The position numbers and the translations under genes are program-made. From positions 62,001 through 126,000 of the forward strand of contig NZ_PIGG01000065.1 in NCBI RefSeq assembly GCF_002924445.1: a stretch of DNA of 64,000 nucleotides, in the 5' to 3' direction. Positions 18,539-26,791 of this stretch are shown here, piece by piece. Every line of letters starts with the position of its first letter. Position 1 is the first letter of the stretch. Origin of the DNA: Minwuia thermotolerans (GTDB taxonomy: Bacteria; Pseudomonadota; Alphaproteobacteria; Minwuiales; Minwuiaceae). Under the pieces are notes generated by a model. It ran no database searches. It had not been told where the DNA came from and saw only the letters and a list, made by a program, of their open reading frames with translations.

Positions 18539-19888
18539 TCAGTCCGGCTTGCCCTGGATCAACCGGCGGCGCAGCAGGCCCGACAGGTTGTCCATGGCGA
18601 TCACCAGCAGGATCGTCAGGATGATGATGTAGAGGGTGTTCTCCCAGTCGCGCGAGGTGCGCATGGTCTCCACCAGCATCAGGCCGATTCCGCCGGCGCC
18701 CAGTGCGCCGATCACGGTCGCGGAACGGGTATTGGATTCCAGGTAGTAGAGGCCCTGGGAGACGAAGATCGGCAGGATCTGAGGGATGACGCCGAAGCGA
18801 TAGGTCTGCAGCTTCGACGCGCCGGTCGCGTTGACGCCTTCGACCTGCTTCCTGTCGATGTTCTCCAGCGCTTCGGAGAACAGCTTGCCCAGCGAGCCCG
18901 TGTCGGTGAAGGCGATGGCCAGCGCGCCGGTCAGCGGCCCCAGGCCGAAGGCGCGGATGAAGATCAGCGACCAGATCAGCATGTCGATGCCGCGCAGGAA
19001 GTCGAACACGCGCCTGACGAAGAAGCGAAGCGCGCCCGAGGGCGTGAAGTTGCGCGCCGCCAGGAAGGCCAGCGGCAGCCCGACGAAGGCGGCGGTGAAG
19101 GTGCCGAGCACCGCCATCAGCAGGGTTTCCAGCAGGGCGACGAAGACGTTGCCGTGCTGCCAGTCGGGGTTCTCCCAGAAGCTGCGGAACACCAGCGTGG
19201 CGTTGGAGATTTCCGGGTTCAGCCGCCGGTCGTCGAAGACCAGATCCGTGACTTCGCCGAAGGACAGGGCGGCCAGCGGCGAGTCGAATGGAAAGAAGAA
19301 ATTCTCCCAGCCGAGGAAATACCGGTGCACCTCGATCTTGGCGCGGGAGACCTGCACGCGCTGCGCCAGGCTGGGCCGGGCGTCGAACTTGGCGTCGGTG
19401 GCGCGCAGCCAGTCCGGTTGTTCGCCCGACGGCAATTCCGTCTCGACGCCGTCCTTCGTGGCGGTCACCCGGATCCGGCCATAGTCCGGCGCGTCGAGGA
19501 CGACCGTGCGGCCCTCGATCAGGGCCGTGTAACCGTCCCCCATATCGACCCGGACTCGCTCTCCGTCGATGTCCACCCACTCGGGCGGCGTCTTGTAGGT
19601 CGCCGTGCGCTCGCCCTCGACGGCGATCACCACGTCGCCGAAGCGCAACGATTTCTCGACATGGACCTTGTGGGCGACCGCGTCGGTGGCCAGCAGGGCC
19701 GCCCGCTCCGGCCGCGCGCTGGCGATCAGGCCGCTGACGTCGAAGGCGAACCAGGCGTAGGCGAGATAGACCAGCACGCCGGCCAGCATGGCGAAGCCGA
19801 TCCGGGACTGCATGCGGACGGCGCGGGCGATCCGGCCCCGCGTCGGGACCGCCTCGCCGGTGTCCATGCTCATCGCCGGGGCGCTCAT
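18539..19888 (-). CDS. phnE: Phosphonate ABC transporter permease PhnE, long form
   Basis: Second of two tandem permeases, 449 residues. A first membrane span (residues 30-55) is followed by a roughly 150-residue extracytoplasmic segment with many beta-like strands (VIAVEGERTATYKTPPEW). The BPD_transp_1 core starts near residue 235, with VEGVNATGASKLQTYRFGVIPQILPIF as the EAA loop that contacts PhnC. The core matches PhnE; the long insert makes it about 170 residues longer than classic PhnE. The ATG overlaps the stop of the preceding phnE as ATGA. It imports phosphonates, phosphate esters or phosphite together with phnC and phnD. Confidence 0.9.
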   Translation of the reverse strand: MSAPAMSMDTGEAVPTRGRIARAVRMQSRIGFAMLAGVLVYLAYAWFAFDVSGLIASARPERAALLATDAVAHKVHVEKSLRFGDVVIAVEGERTATYKTPPEWVDIDGERVRVDMGDGYTALIEGRTVVLDAPDYGRIRVTATKDGVETELPSGEQPDWLRATDAKFDARPSLAQRVQVSRAKIEVHRYFLGWENFFFPFDSPLAALSFGEVTDLVFDDRRLNPEISNATLVFRSFWENPDWQHGNVFVALLETLLMAVLGTFTAAFVGLPLAFLAARNFTPSGALRFFVRRVFDFLRGIDMLIWSLIFIRAFGLGPLTGALAIAFTDTGSLGKLFSEALENIDRKQVEGVNATGASKLQTYRFGVIPQILPIFVSQGLYYLESNTRSATVIGALGAGGIGLMLVETMRTSRDWENTLYIIILTILLVIAMDNLSGLLRRRLIQGKPD

Positions 19889-20733
19889 GCCGGCAGTCCT
19901 CCGCCGGACACGCGGTGGCGCATCCAGGATGACGCCTGGTCGATGGCGAAGATGGCCATGATCAGCAGCAGGAAGAGCGCCGCGGTTTCGTCGCCGCTGC
20001 CCTGTCCCCAGCCGATGGTGCGGCGAAGCTCGGAGCCGATGCCGCCGGCGCCGACGAAGCCGAGGATGGCCGAAGCGCGCACGTTGATCTCGAAGCGCAT
20101 CATGAAATAGCTCAGATAGTTGGGCAGCACCTGCGGCAGGACGCCGAACTTCATGCGCTGGAACCAGCTCGCGCCGACCGCCTCAAGGCCCTCGATGGCC
20201 TTGCGGTCGATGTTCTCGTTGACCTCGGAGAACTGCTTGCCCAGCGCCCCGGTGGTGTGGAGGGCGACGGCGATCATCGCCGGCACCGGGCTGGTACCCA
20301 GGACGAAGATCAGGAACAGCGCGACGATCAGTTCGGGGAAGGCGCGCAACAGATCCATCAGTCGTCGCGCCACCGGGACTGCCGGCGGCCAGACATTCAG
20401 GTTGGAGGCGCCGAGGAAGGCGAAGATCACGGCCGCCAGGCCCCCCAGGATCGTGGCGACGGCGGCGATGTTCAGCGTCTCGATCAGGGCCGGCAGGAAC
20501 CGGATGAGCAGACCGAAGAAGGCAGGGCCTGCCTGCCAGGCCTCCACGACAATCTCGCCGGGATAGTCGAAGAACTGCTGCAGACCGCTCAGGAAGCCAC
20601 CGGAGTTCATGGAATTGGCCTGGCCGTAGCCGGCGACGATGACCGCGGCGACGATGGCCACGACAGCCATGGAGTAGAGCTGGCGGCGGCGCTTCATCCG
20701 CAGCAGTTCTTCGTGGAACGGAGACGTGTTCAT
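19885..20733 (-). CDS. phnE: Phosphonate ABC transporter permease PhnE, short form
   Basis: Permease of 282 residues with six predicted spans. The EAA-like loop IDRKAIEGLEAVGASWFQRMKFGVLPQVLPNY near residues 175-205 and ILGFVGAGGIGSELRRTIGWGQG near the C-terminus are diagnostic for PhnE. It is 78 bases downstream of phnD, across a hairpin, and overlaps the second phnE by four bases. The two permeases probably form a heterodimer in the membrane. Confidence 0.93.
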   Translation of the reverse strand: MNTSPFHEELLRMKRRRQLYSMAVVAIVAAVIVAGYGQANSMNSGGFLSGLQQFFDYPGEIVVEAWQAGPAFFGLLIRFLPALIETLNIAAVATILGGLAAVIFAFLGASNLNVWPPAVPVARRLMDLLRAFPELIVALFLIFVLGTSPVPAMIAVALHTTGALGKQFSEVNENIDRKAIEGLEAVGASWFQRMKFGVLPQVLPNYLSYFMMRFEINVRASAILGFVGAGGIGSELRRTIGWGQGSGDETAALFLLLIMAIFAIDQASSWMRHRVSGGGLPA

Positions 20734-20758
20734 GGGTGGGGGCCGCCGCTGGCAGGAA

Positions 20759-20791
20759 AAGCGCGGGCGGCCCGGCGATCCGGACCGCCCG
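20759..20791 (-). terminator. Attenuating hairpin between phnD and phnE
   Basis: Read on the minus strand, CGGGCGG and CCGCCCG (20764-20791) form a 7-bp stem with an inner CCGG/CCGG pairing, followed by CGCTTTT. This is a partial intrinsic terminator just after the binding-protein gene. Such elements commonly let the binding protein be made in excess of the membrane subunits; that role is inferred. Confidence 0.6.
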
Positions 20792-20811
20792 TTACTCTGG
20801 TCAGACGATGA

Positions 20812-21717
20812 TCAGTTGGACTTCGCCTGGCGCGCGGCCACGATGCTCTCGTAGTCGGCGTGGGAGATCGGCGCGATGGCCTTGATCTCGCCGGCCATGA
20901 AACCGTAGGCGCATTCCGGATCCATGGACGGCAGGCTTGCCAGAAAGCCGGTGACCTTCAGCTTGACGTCTTCGGGCAGGTCCTTGCGCAGCACGATCGG
21001 GCCCTCGGGGATGACCTTGGAGCGCCAGATCTCCTTGAGCTGCGTCATGTCCACCAGGCCGGCGTCGACCGCCTTGCGGAAGGCGCCCGAGTTGAAGCCG
21101 TCTTCCCAGTTGCCGAGGCCGTCGGCCCAGCTCACGCCGCCATCGATATCGCCGTTCTGCACCGCGACGATGGTCTGTTCGTGACCGCCGGTGAATATGA
21201 CGTCGCCGAAGTGATCGCCCGGCTTCATGGAGTAGCCGGCCTTCGGGATTTCGACCGACGGGATCAGGTAGCCGGAGGTCGAATTCGGGTCGCCGAAGCC
21301 GAACTTCTTGCCCTTCATGTCGTCCAGGTTCTCGATGCCGCTGTCGATGCGGGCGAAACCGATCGAGTGGTAGCCGAAGGAGCCGTCGGTATTGATCTTG
21401 GTCAGCACCGGCTCCACCGCGTCGGGGTTGGTCAGGTAGACCTTGGCGTAAGCGGACGCGCCCAGCCAGGCCATGTCGAGATTGCCGCCTAGCAGGCCTT
21501 CGATGACGCCGTTGTAGTCGGCCGGCGCGAACAGCTTGACGGGCACGCCCAGCAGCTTCTCGGTCTTCTCCTCCAGGCAGGCGTTGGAGCGCAGGCGGTC
21601 GGAGGCGTTTTCGCCGCCGAGGATGCCGATGCGGAACTCGTCGATCTTGTCCTGCGCGAGCGCGCCGGTCGAGATCATCGCCGCCGCGGCGGCTCCCAGG
21701 ATGGTTGTGTACTTCAT
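20812..21717 (-). CDS. phnD: Phosphonate ABC transporter substrate-binding protein PhnD
   Basis: Periplasmic binding protein of 301 residues. A Sec signal peptide (MKYTTILGAAAAAMISTGALAQ) ends at about residue 22. The mature sequence FRIGILGGENASDR and the phosphonate-binding PhnD region (GFGDPNSTSGYLIP near residue 140) match the family. The ATG at 21715-21717 follows GGGAGACGACC. It lies 61 bases downstream of phnC and is followed by the hairpin at 20764. Confidence 0.93.
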   Translation of the reverse strand: MKYTTILGAAAAAMISTGALAQDKIDEFRIGILGGENASDRLRSNACLEEKTEKLLGVPVKLFAPADYNGVIEGLLGGNLDMAWLGASAYAKVYLTNPDAVEPVLTKINTDGSFGYHSIGFARIDSGIENLDDMKGKKFGFGDPNSTSGYLIPSVEIPKAGYSMKPGDHFGDVIFTGGHEQTIVAVQNGDIDGGVSWADGLGNWEDGFNSGAFRKAVDAGLVDMTQLKEIWRSKVIPEGPIVLRKDLPEDVKLKVTGFLASLPSMDPECAYGFMAGEIKAIAPISHADYESIVAARQAKSN

Positions 21718-21778
21718 GGTCGTCTCCCTCTCGGATTTGGACTCGAACGAAGATGTTTGTCGCGGCGCGGCGTTGTCC

Positions 21779-22603
21779 TCAGGCGGGTACGGCCGCCGGG
21801 CCGATATGCTCTGCGGGACGCGGCACCGGGCCGATCGACGTGGACGTGGTCGCCTCGTTGATCTCGTGGTCTGCGCCATAGATGTCGCGGACAACGGCCG
21901 GGTTGAGTTCGCTCGACAGGCCGTCGAACACCAGCTTGCCCTGCCGCATGCCGAGGACCCGGTCGCAATAGGCGCGCGCCGTGTCCAGGGTGTGCAGGTT
22001 GCAGATGACCATCAGCCCGTCGCGCTCGTGGATCTCGCGCAGCGACTTCATCACCACCTCGGCGCTCAGCGGGTCCAGCGAGGCGATGGGCTCGTCGGCC
22101 AGGACCATCCTCGGATTCTGGGTCAGGGCCCGGGCGATGGCGACGCGCTGCTGCTGGCCGCCGGACAGCGTCTCCGCGCGCTGCAGCGCCTGGCCCGCAA
22201 TGCCCAGGCGGTCCAGCGCCGACAGGGCGCGTTCGATGTCGTCGTCACCGAAGATAGAGAACAGGCTGCGGAGCGCGCCGTGGCCGTTCAGGCGGCCCAG
22301 CATCACGTTCGTGACGACATTGAGCCGCGGCACCAGGTTGAACTGCTGGAAGATCATGGCGCAGTCGCGCTGCCAGGCCCGCTTCTCGGCGCCCTTGAGA
22401 CGCAGGACGTCGCGGCCCTCCACCAGGACTTCGCCGGCGGTCGCCGGCGTCAGGCGGTTGATCATCCTGAGCAGGGTCGACTTGCCGGCGCCGGAGCGCC
22501 CGATCACGCCGATCATCTGGGGCCTGTCGGCACCGAAGCTGACATTGTCGACGGCCACCACGCGGCCGCCGAATTCCTTTCTGATCTGCGAGACTTCCAG
22601 CAA
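21779..22603 (-). CDS. phnC: Phosphonate ABC transporter ATP-binding protein PhnC
   Basis: ATPase of 274 residues, first gene of the phnCDEE operon. Walker [10 protein letters not shown] is near residue 35, the signature [15 protein letters not shown] near residue 145 and Walker [13 protein letters not shown] near residue 165. The phrase [28 protein letters not shown] is a PhnC hallmark. AGGAGG lies before the start. A Pho-box-like element at 22642-22680 suggests phosphate-starvation control. Confidence 0.93.
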   Translation of the reverse strand: MLEVSQIRKEFGGRVVAVDNVSFGADRPQMIGVIGRSGAGKSTLLRMINRLTPATAGEVLVEGRDVLRLKGAEKRAWQRDCAMIFQQFNLVPRLNVVTNVMLGRLNGHGALRSLFSIFGDDDIERALSALDRLGIAGQALQRAETLSGGQQQRVAIARALTQNPRMVLADEPIASLDPLSAEVVMKSLREIHERDGLMVICNLHTLDTARAYCDRVLGMRQGKLVFDGLSSELNPAVVRDIYGADHEINEATTSTSIGPVPRPAEHIGPAAVPA

Positions 22604-22641
22604 CGCTCACCTCCTGTTTGAGGCGGTGATAGCGATTCGCT

Positions 22642-22680
22642 GTGACTCGTTGATGACAGTTCGGATCGGTTCCGTGACAG
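22642..22680 (-). promoter_or_regulatory. Pho-box-like element upstream of phnC
   Basis: On the minus strand CTGTCAT (22653-22659) is followed exactly 11 bases later by GAGTCAC (22642-22648), and preceded 21 bases earlier by CTGTCAC (22674-22680). The known PhoB consensus is CTGTCAT repeated every 11 bases. The match to the first repeat is perfect and to the second 4 of 7. The position, about 40-75 bases before the phnC start, is suitable for an activator site. Confidence 0.6.
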
Positions 22681-22684
22681 CCCG

Positions 22685-23488
22685 TCAGCCCAGTCCGATG
22701 TCGAGGACCATCATGACGGCGAAGCCGATGAGGATGCCGAAGGTCGGCAGAACGCCGCGCTTTTCCCGGTGCGTCTCCGGGATCATCTCGCCGGAAATGA
22801 CGAACAGCATGGCGCCCGCGGCGAAAGCCATGCCCCAGGGCAGGACGGCGGCGCTGAGGGTCACCGCGGCGGCGCCCACCAGCCCGCCGACGGGCTCCAC
22901 CAGCCCGGTGAGCAGGCCGATCCCGATGGCTCGGCTCCGCGAATAGCCCTCCGAGGCGAGCGCCAGGGCGACGACGAAACCTTCCGGGATATTCTGCAGG
23001 CCGATGCCCGCCGCCAGCGGCACGCCGTCGGAGAGTTTGTCGCCGCCGAAACCGACGCCGACCGCCAGGCCTTCGGGGAAGTTGTGCAGCGTGATGGCGA
23101 TGACGAACAGCCACATGCGGCTGAGGCTCTCGGCCGGCGGCCCCTCGTGGCCGCCCACGAAGTGCTCATGGGGTGCATAGGCGTTGATCAGCCACAGCGC
23201 CACGCCGCCCAGCATCAGGCCGGCGGCCATGATGAAGGCGGCGTCCATGGCGCTGGACCCGCCGGCGAGGGCCGCATCCACGCCCGGCACGATCAGCGAG
23301 AAGGAGGTCGCGGCCAGCATCACCCCGGCGCTGAAACCCAGCAGCAGCACCTCGGCGCGCTCGTTGCGCGTGTCGACCAGCAGGATCAGCACCGCGCCGA
23401 CGCCGCTCATCAACCCGGCGGCCAGGCTGCCGAGAAAGCCCGCAAGGGGCGTTGGCATTCCGGCCAGGCTGTTCAGGAAGTCGGGCAT
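22685..23488 (-). CDS. ZIP-family metal transporter
   Basis: Inner-membrane divalent-metal transporter of 267 residues with eight hydrophobic segments. The metal-binding helices are clear: HNFPEGLAVGVGFGG (about residues 131-145) and the following QNIPEGFVVALALASEG. It also has ISGEMIPETHREK near the C-terminus, typical of the GufA/ZupT group. Likely substrates are zinc or iron; nickel for the urease cannot be excluded. Its gene ends only five bases before the Pho-box-like element, so phnC and this gene are in the same orientation but probably separately promoted. Confidence 0.9.
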   Translation of the reverse strand: MPDFLNSLAGMPTPLAGFLGSLAAGLMSGVGAVLILLVDTRNERAEVLLLGFSAGVMLAATSFSLIVPGVDAALAGGSSAMDAAFIMAAGLMLGGVALWLINAYAPHEHFVGGHEGPPAESLSRMWLFVIAITLHNFPEGLAVGVGFGGDKLSDGVPLAAGIGLQNIPEGFVVALALASEGYSRSRAIGIGLLTGLVEPVGGLVGAAAVTLSAAVLPWGMAFAAGAMLFVISGEMIPETHREKRGVLPTFGILIGFAVMMVLDIGLG

Positions 23489-23517
23489 CGCCGCACGCTA
23501 CGGTCGCCTCCCCGGTC

Positions 23518-24294
<777 letters not shown>

Positions 24295-24382
24295 CCGCTC
24301 CTCCCGTTGTGATCCGCCGCACTATAGTCGCCGGGCGGACGGGACAACACATGTCAGCCAGCGTGATGGCGGAGGCCGGTCC

Positions 24383-25186
24383 ATGAACTGGAAGAACACG
24401 GAAACCCGGGGCGGCGCGGAAGCGGTGGCGGGCGTGCTGGTCGGCCTGATCGGCAGCGGTATCGGTCTCTCGCGCACGCCGGCGATGCATGAGGCCGCGG
24501 CGCGGCACCTCGGGCGCTCTCTGGTCTACCGCCTGCTGGACACGGACCGGATGGGGCCGGCGCGGCCCGGCCTGGGGCAGTTGCTGGACCAGGCGGCGAT
24601 GTTCGGCTTCTCCGGCCTCAACATCACGCATCCCTACAAGCAGGCGGTGCTGCCGCTGCTCGACGATGTGGCGCGGGAAGCCGACGAGATCGGCTCGGTC
24701 AACACCGTGGTCTTCCGCGGCGGCCGCAGTACCGGTCACAACACCGACTACTGGGGCTTCCGGGTGAGCTTCCAGCAACGGATGACCGGCGTCGTACGCC
24801 GCCGGGTATTGCAGCTCGGGGCCGGCGGGGCCGGGGCAGCCGTGGCGCGCGCGTTGCTCGACTGCGGCGTCGGAGAGCTTGTCCTGCTGGACGTCGAGCC
24901 GGACAGGGCCGACGAACTTGTCCGGCGCCTGGCGGGGCGTTTCGGCGCCGACCGCGTTCGCATGGCGGCCGATGTGGCGGGCGAAGCCGCCTCGGCCGAC
25001 GGCATCGTCAACGCGACGCCGGTCGGCATGGACAAGCTTCCCGGCGCGCCGCTGCCGCTCGATCTGCTCGGCTCCGCCCACTGGGCCGCCGACATCGTCT
25101 ACCTGCCGCTGGAAACCGAGTTCCTCCGGGCCGCGCGCGCGCTCGGCTGCCAGACCCTGTCGGGGGAGGGCATGGCGATCCACTAG
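24383..25186 (+). CDS. Shikimate/quinate dehydrogenase family protein, interrupted by an amber codon
   Basis: AroE-fold protein reading 267 residues to a TAG at 25184-25186. The catalytic Lys86 lies in NITHPYKQAV and Asp122 in GHNTDYWGF, as in AroE; the nucleotide-binding GAGGAG follows near residue 147. The HPYKQ and NTDYWGF spellings are closer to quinate/shikimate dehydrogenases than to housekeeping AroE. The family continues past GMAIH with a conserved Gln that contacts the substrate; here that position is TAG (one change from CAG). The same frame stays open for 30 more codons and matches the missing C-terminal helix. The ATG follows GGAGG by six bases. See the next entry. Confidence 0.82.
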   Translation: MNWKNTETRGGAEAVAGVLVGLIGSGIGLSRTPAMHEAAARHLGRSLVYRLLDTDRMGPARPGLGQLLDQAAMFGFSGLNITHPYKQAVLPLLDDVAREADEIGSVNTVVFRGGRSTGHNTDYWGFRVSFQQRMTGVVRRRVLQLGAGGAGAAVARALLDCGVGELVLLDVEPDRADELVRRLAGRFGADRVRMAADVAGEAASADGIVNATPVGMDKLPGAPLPLDLLGSAHWAADIVYLPLETEFLRAARALGCQTLSGEGMAIH

Positions 25187-25279
25187 GCGGTCCGCGCCTT
25201 CGAACTGTTCACCGGGGTCGACCCGGACGTCGCCGTCATGCGCCGGGCCTTCGAACGCTTCGACGAAATCCGGTCCTAG
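25187..25279 (+). pseudogene. In-frame C-terminal remainder of the shikimate dehydrogenase after the amber codon
   Basis: Thirty codons in the same frame as the gene above, beginning AVRAFELFTGVDPDVAV and ending with TAG at 25277-25279. They correspond to the C-terminal helix of AroE (compare QAAHAFLLWHGVLPDVEPV in Escherichia coli). The final TAG overlaps the stop of the convergent SbtA-like gene inside the palindrome CTAG. Either the gene is a recent pseudogene, or the amber is read through, or it is a sequencing error. Confidence 0.75.
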
Positions 25280-26262
25280 CCGGTCAGCCAGCGCGCGAAG
25301 CCCAGATAAAGCGGAATGCCGATGGCGAGGTTGAAGGGGAACGTGATCCCGAGACTGAGGCAGAGGCTGATCGAGGGGTTGGCGTCAGGCAGCGCCAGAC
25401 GCATCGCCGCCGGAACGGCGATATAGGATGCGCTGGCGGCCAGCAGGCCGAACAGCATGACGTCGCCCGCCTGGACCCCCAGCAGGGCGGCGAGGCCGCA
25501 GCCGACAGCCGCCGAGATGAGCGGCATGTAGATCCCGAACAGCAGCGCCGAAGGTCCGATGCCCTTTGCCTCTCTCAGGCGGCTGGCGGCCACCAGCCCC
25601 ATGTCCAGCAGGAAGAGGCAGAGCACGCCCTTGAAGGGATCGACGACGAAGGGCGAGACGGCCTCAAGACCCTCCGAGCCGGTGATCCAGCCGATGACGA
25701 AGGAGCCCATCAGCAGCACGATCGAACCGTTCAGCAGGATCTCGCGGACCAGCCTGCCGCCCACTTCCGGTTCGCTGTCGGCGGTCTTCTGCCGGTTCAT
25801 GTGGACCAGCAGGAGACCGGCGGCTATGGCCGGCGTCTCCATGAGGGCGACCACCGCCACCATGGCGCCGGAATGGGCGACGCCGACCTCGGTCAGGAAG
25901 GTGCTGGCGGCGACGAAGGTGACCACGCTGATGGAGCCGTAGTGCGCGGCGACGGATCCGGCATCCGTTGCCGACATGCCTGTTGTGGCCCGCAGAAGGA
26001 AGAAGGCGAAGAAGGGCAGCAGGAAGCTGAGCGCCGCCCCCAGGGCGAGCATGGCGATAACGGCCAGTGTGAGCCCCGTCTCCGACAGGGCGACGCCGCC
26101 CTTCAGACCGATCGCGAGCATGAGATAGAGGGCCATGCCCTTGGCCAGCACTTCCGGGACCGCTAGGTCGGAGCGCGCCAGACCGGCGGCTAGCCCCAGC
26201 GCGAAGAAAAGAACCATCGGACTCAGCAGGTTGCCGGCCGCGAGCGAGAGTATCTCGGTCAT
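25276..26262 (-). CDS. SbtA-like (DUF897) sodium-dependent transporter
   Basis: Membrane protein of 328 residues with about ten spans, resembling the sodium-dependent bicarbonate transporter SbtA. Matching segments are the N-terminal half (SPMVLFFALGLAAGLARSDLAVPEVLAKG), KGGVALSE, and the centre AAHYGSISVVTFVAASTFL and ALMETPAIAAGLLL. Bicarbonate is the known substrate of the cyanobacterial protein; in heterotrophs the role is unclear. The ATG follows a run of Gs (GAGGGGGGGCAGAC). Its stop overlaps the stop of the convergent dehydrogenase remnant. It is divergent from a small HTH gene. Confidence 0.85.
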   Translation of the reverse strand: MTEILSLAAGNLLSPMVLFFALGLAAGLARSDLAVPEVLAKGMALYLMLAIGLKGGVALSETGLTLAVIAMLALGAALSFLLPFFAFFLLRATTGMSATDAGSVAAHYGSISVVTFVAASTFLTEVGVAHSGAMVAVVALMETPAIAAGLLLVHMNRQKTADSEPEVGGRLVREILLNGSIVLLMGSFVIGWITGSEGLEAVSPFVVDPFKGVLCLFLLDMGLVAASRLREAKGIGPSALLFGIYMPLISAAVGCGLAALLGVQAGDVMLFGLLAASASYIAVPAAMRLALPDANPSISLCLSLGITFPFNLAIGIPLYLGFARWLTG

Positions 26263-26273
26263 GTCTGCCCCCC

Positions 26274-26390
26274 TCAGTCGAGCGCCGGGCGGGCCTGTCC
26301 TTCTGCGGGGCGTCGGCGGGAAACGCGCGTCACGGCGACCGGGGTGGATACGGTCTGATTGATGAACTTCTCAATCGCGCGCGTTATCAT
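26274..26390 (-). CDS. Possible small protein upstream of the SbtA-like gene
   Basis: A 38-residue reading frame starting MITRAIEKFINQTVSTPVAV and ending 11 bases before the SbtA-like gene on the same strand. The ribosome site is weak. SbtA genes are often paired with a PII-like SbtB, but this peptide is too short and shows no PII features. It may be a leader peptide or chance. Confidence 0.3.
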   Translation of the reverse strand: MITRAIEKFINQTVSTPVAVTRVSRRRPAEGQARPALD

Positions 26391-26453
26391 GTCGGAGTCT
26401 CTCTTGCTGGTGAAAATCGACGCTGAGATATAGAAACAGATATGAATGTCAAT

Positions 26454-26476
26454 AAACTGATTCAAACTGATATCAG
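26454..26476. promoter_or_regulatory. Direct repeat and palindrome in the SbtA/HTH intergenic region
   Basis: The 8-mer AAACTGAT occurs at 26454-26461 and 26464-26471, spaced 10 bases start to start (one helical turn). The second copy extends into the perfect 10-base palindrome CTGATATCAG at 26467-26476. The surrounding 26390-26520 region is AT-rich and separates two divergent genes, so an operator or promoter is plausible. Confidence 0.45.
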
Positions 26477-26504
26477 CCTTGCCTCACCGGAACCGGTGGA
26501 TCAT

Positions 26505-26518
26505 ATGGTTTGAACCAT
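26505..26518 (+). promoter_or_regulatory. Inverted repeat overlapping the HTH gene start codon
   Basis: ATGGTT and AACCAT flank two bases; the right arm includes the first two bases of the ATG at 26517. The element could be an autoregulatory operator, or form an RNA hairpin that hides the start. Confidence 0.45.
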
Positions 26519-26711
26519 GCTGTCACGACCGATGCTCACAATTCACGAGGTGGCCGAACTCCTGAAGATGAAGGAGACGACCGTGCGCGGCTGGATCAAC
26601 GACGGTTCGCTGCGGGCGGTGAAATTCGGCCGCGACTGGCGCGTCGCCTTCAAGGATCTGGAACGGTTCGTGGAGGAACGCGCCAACCGGCCCGCACCCG
26701 ATACGGAGTAG
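26517..26711 (+). CDS. Small excisionase/MerR-type helix-turn-helix protein
   Basis: A 64-residue single-domain DNA-binding protein. The HTH_17 signature is complete: LTIHEVAELLKMKETTVRGWINDGSLRAVKFGRDWRVAFKDLERFVEE. Proteins of this type act as excisionases or small regulators. No integrase or phage gene is nearby, so a regulatory role for the divergent SbtA-like gene or the downstream arylsulfatase is more likely. An alternative start at 26532 would shorten it by five residues. Confidence 0.8.
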   Translation: MLSRPMLTIHEVAELLKMKETTVRGWINDGSLRAVKFGRDWRVAFKDLERFVEERANRPAPDTE

Positions 26712-26791
26712 CCCTGTGCTCTCTTCCTTTGCGGCGGCGGGCGGTTGACGGCACACTCCCCATAGCGCCAATACGCCGGGGAGGGACGACG

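Noticed and set aside
26517-26711. Prophage or integrative element marked by the excisionase-like protein
   Set aside because: No integrase, att repeats, phage gene or composition change occurs around it.
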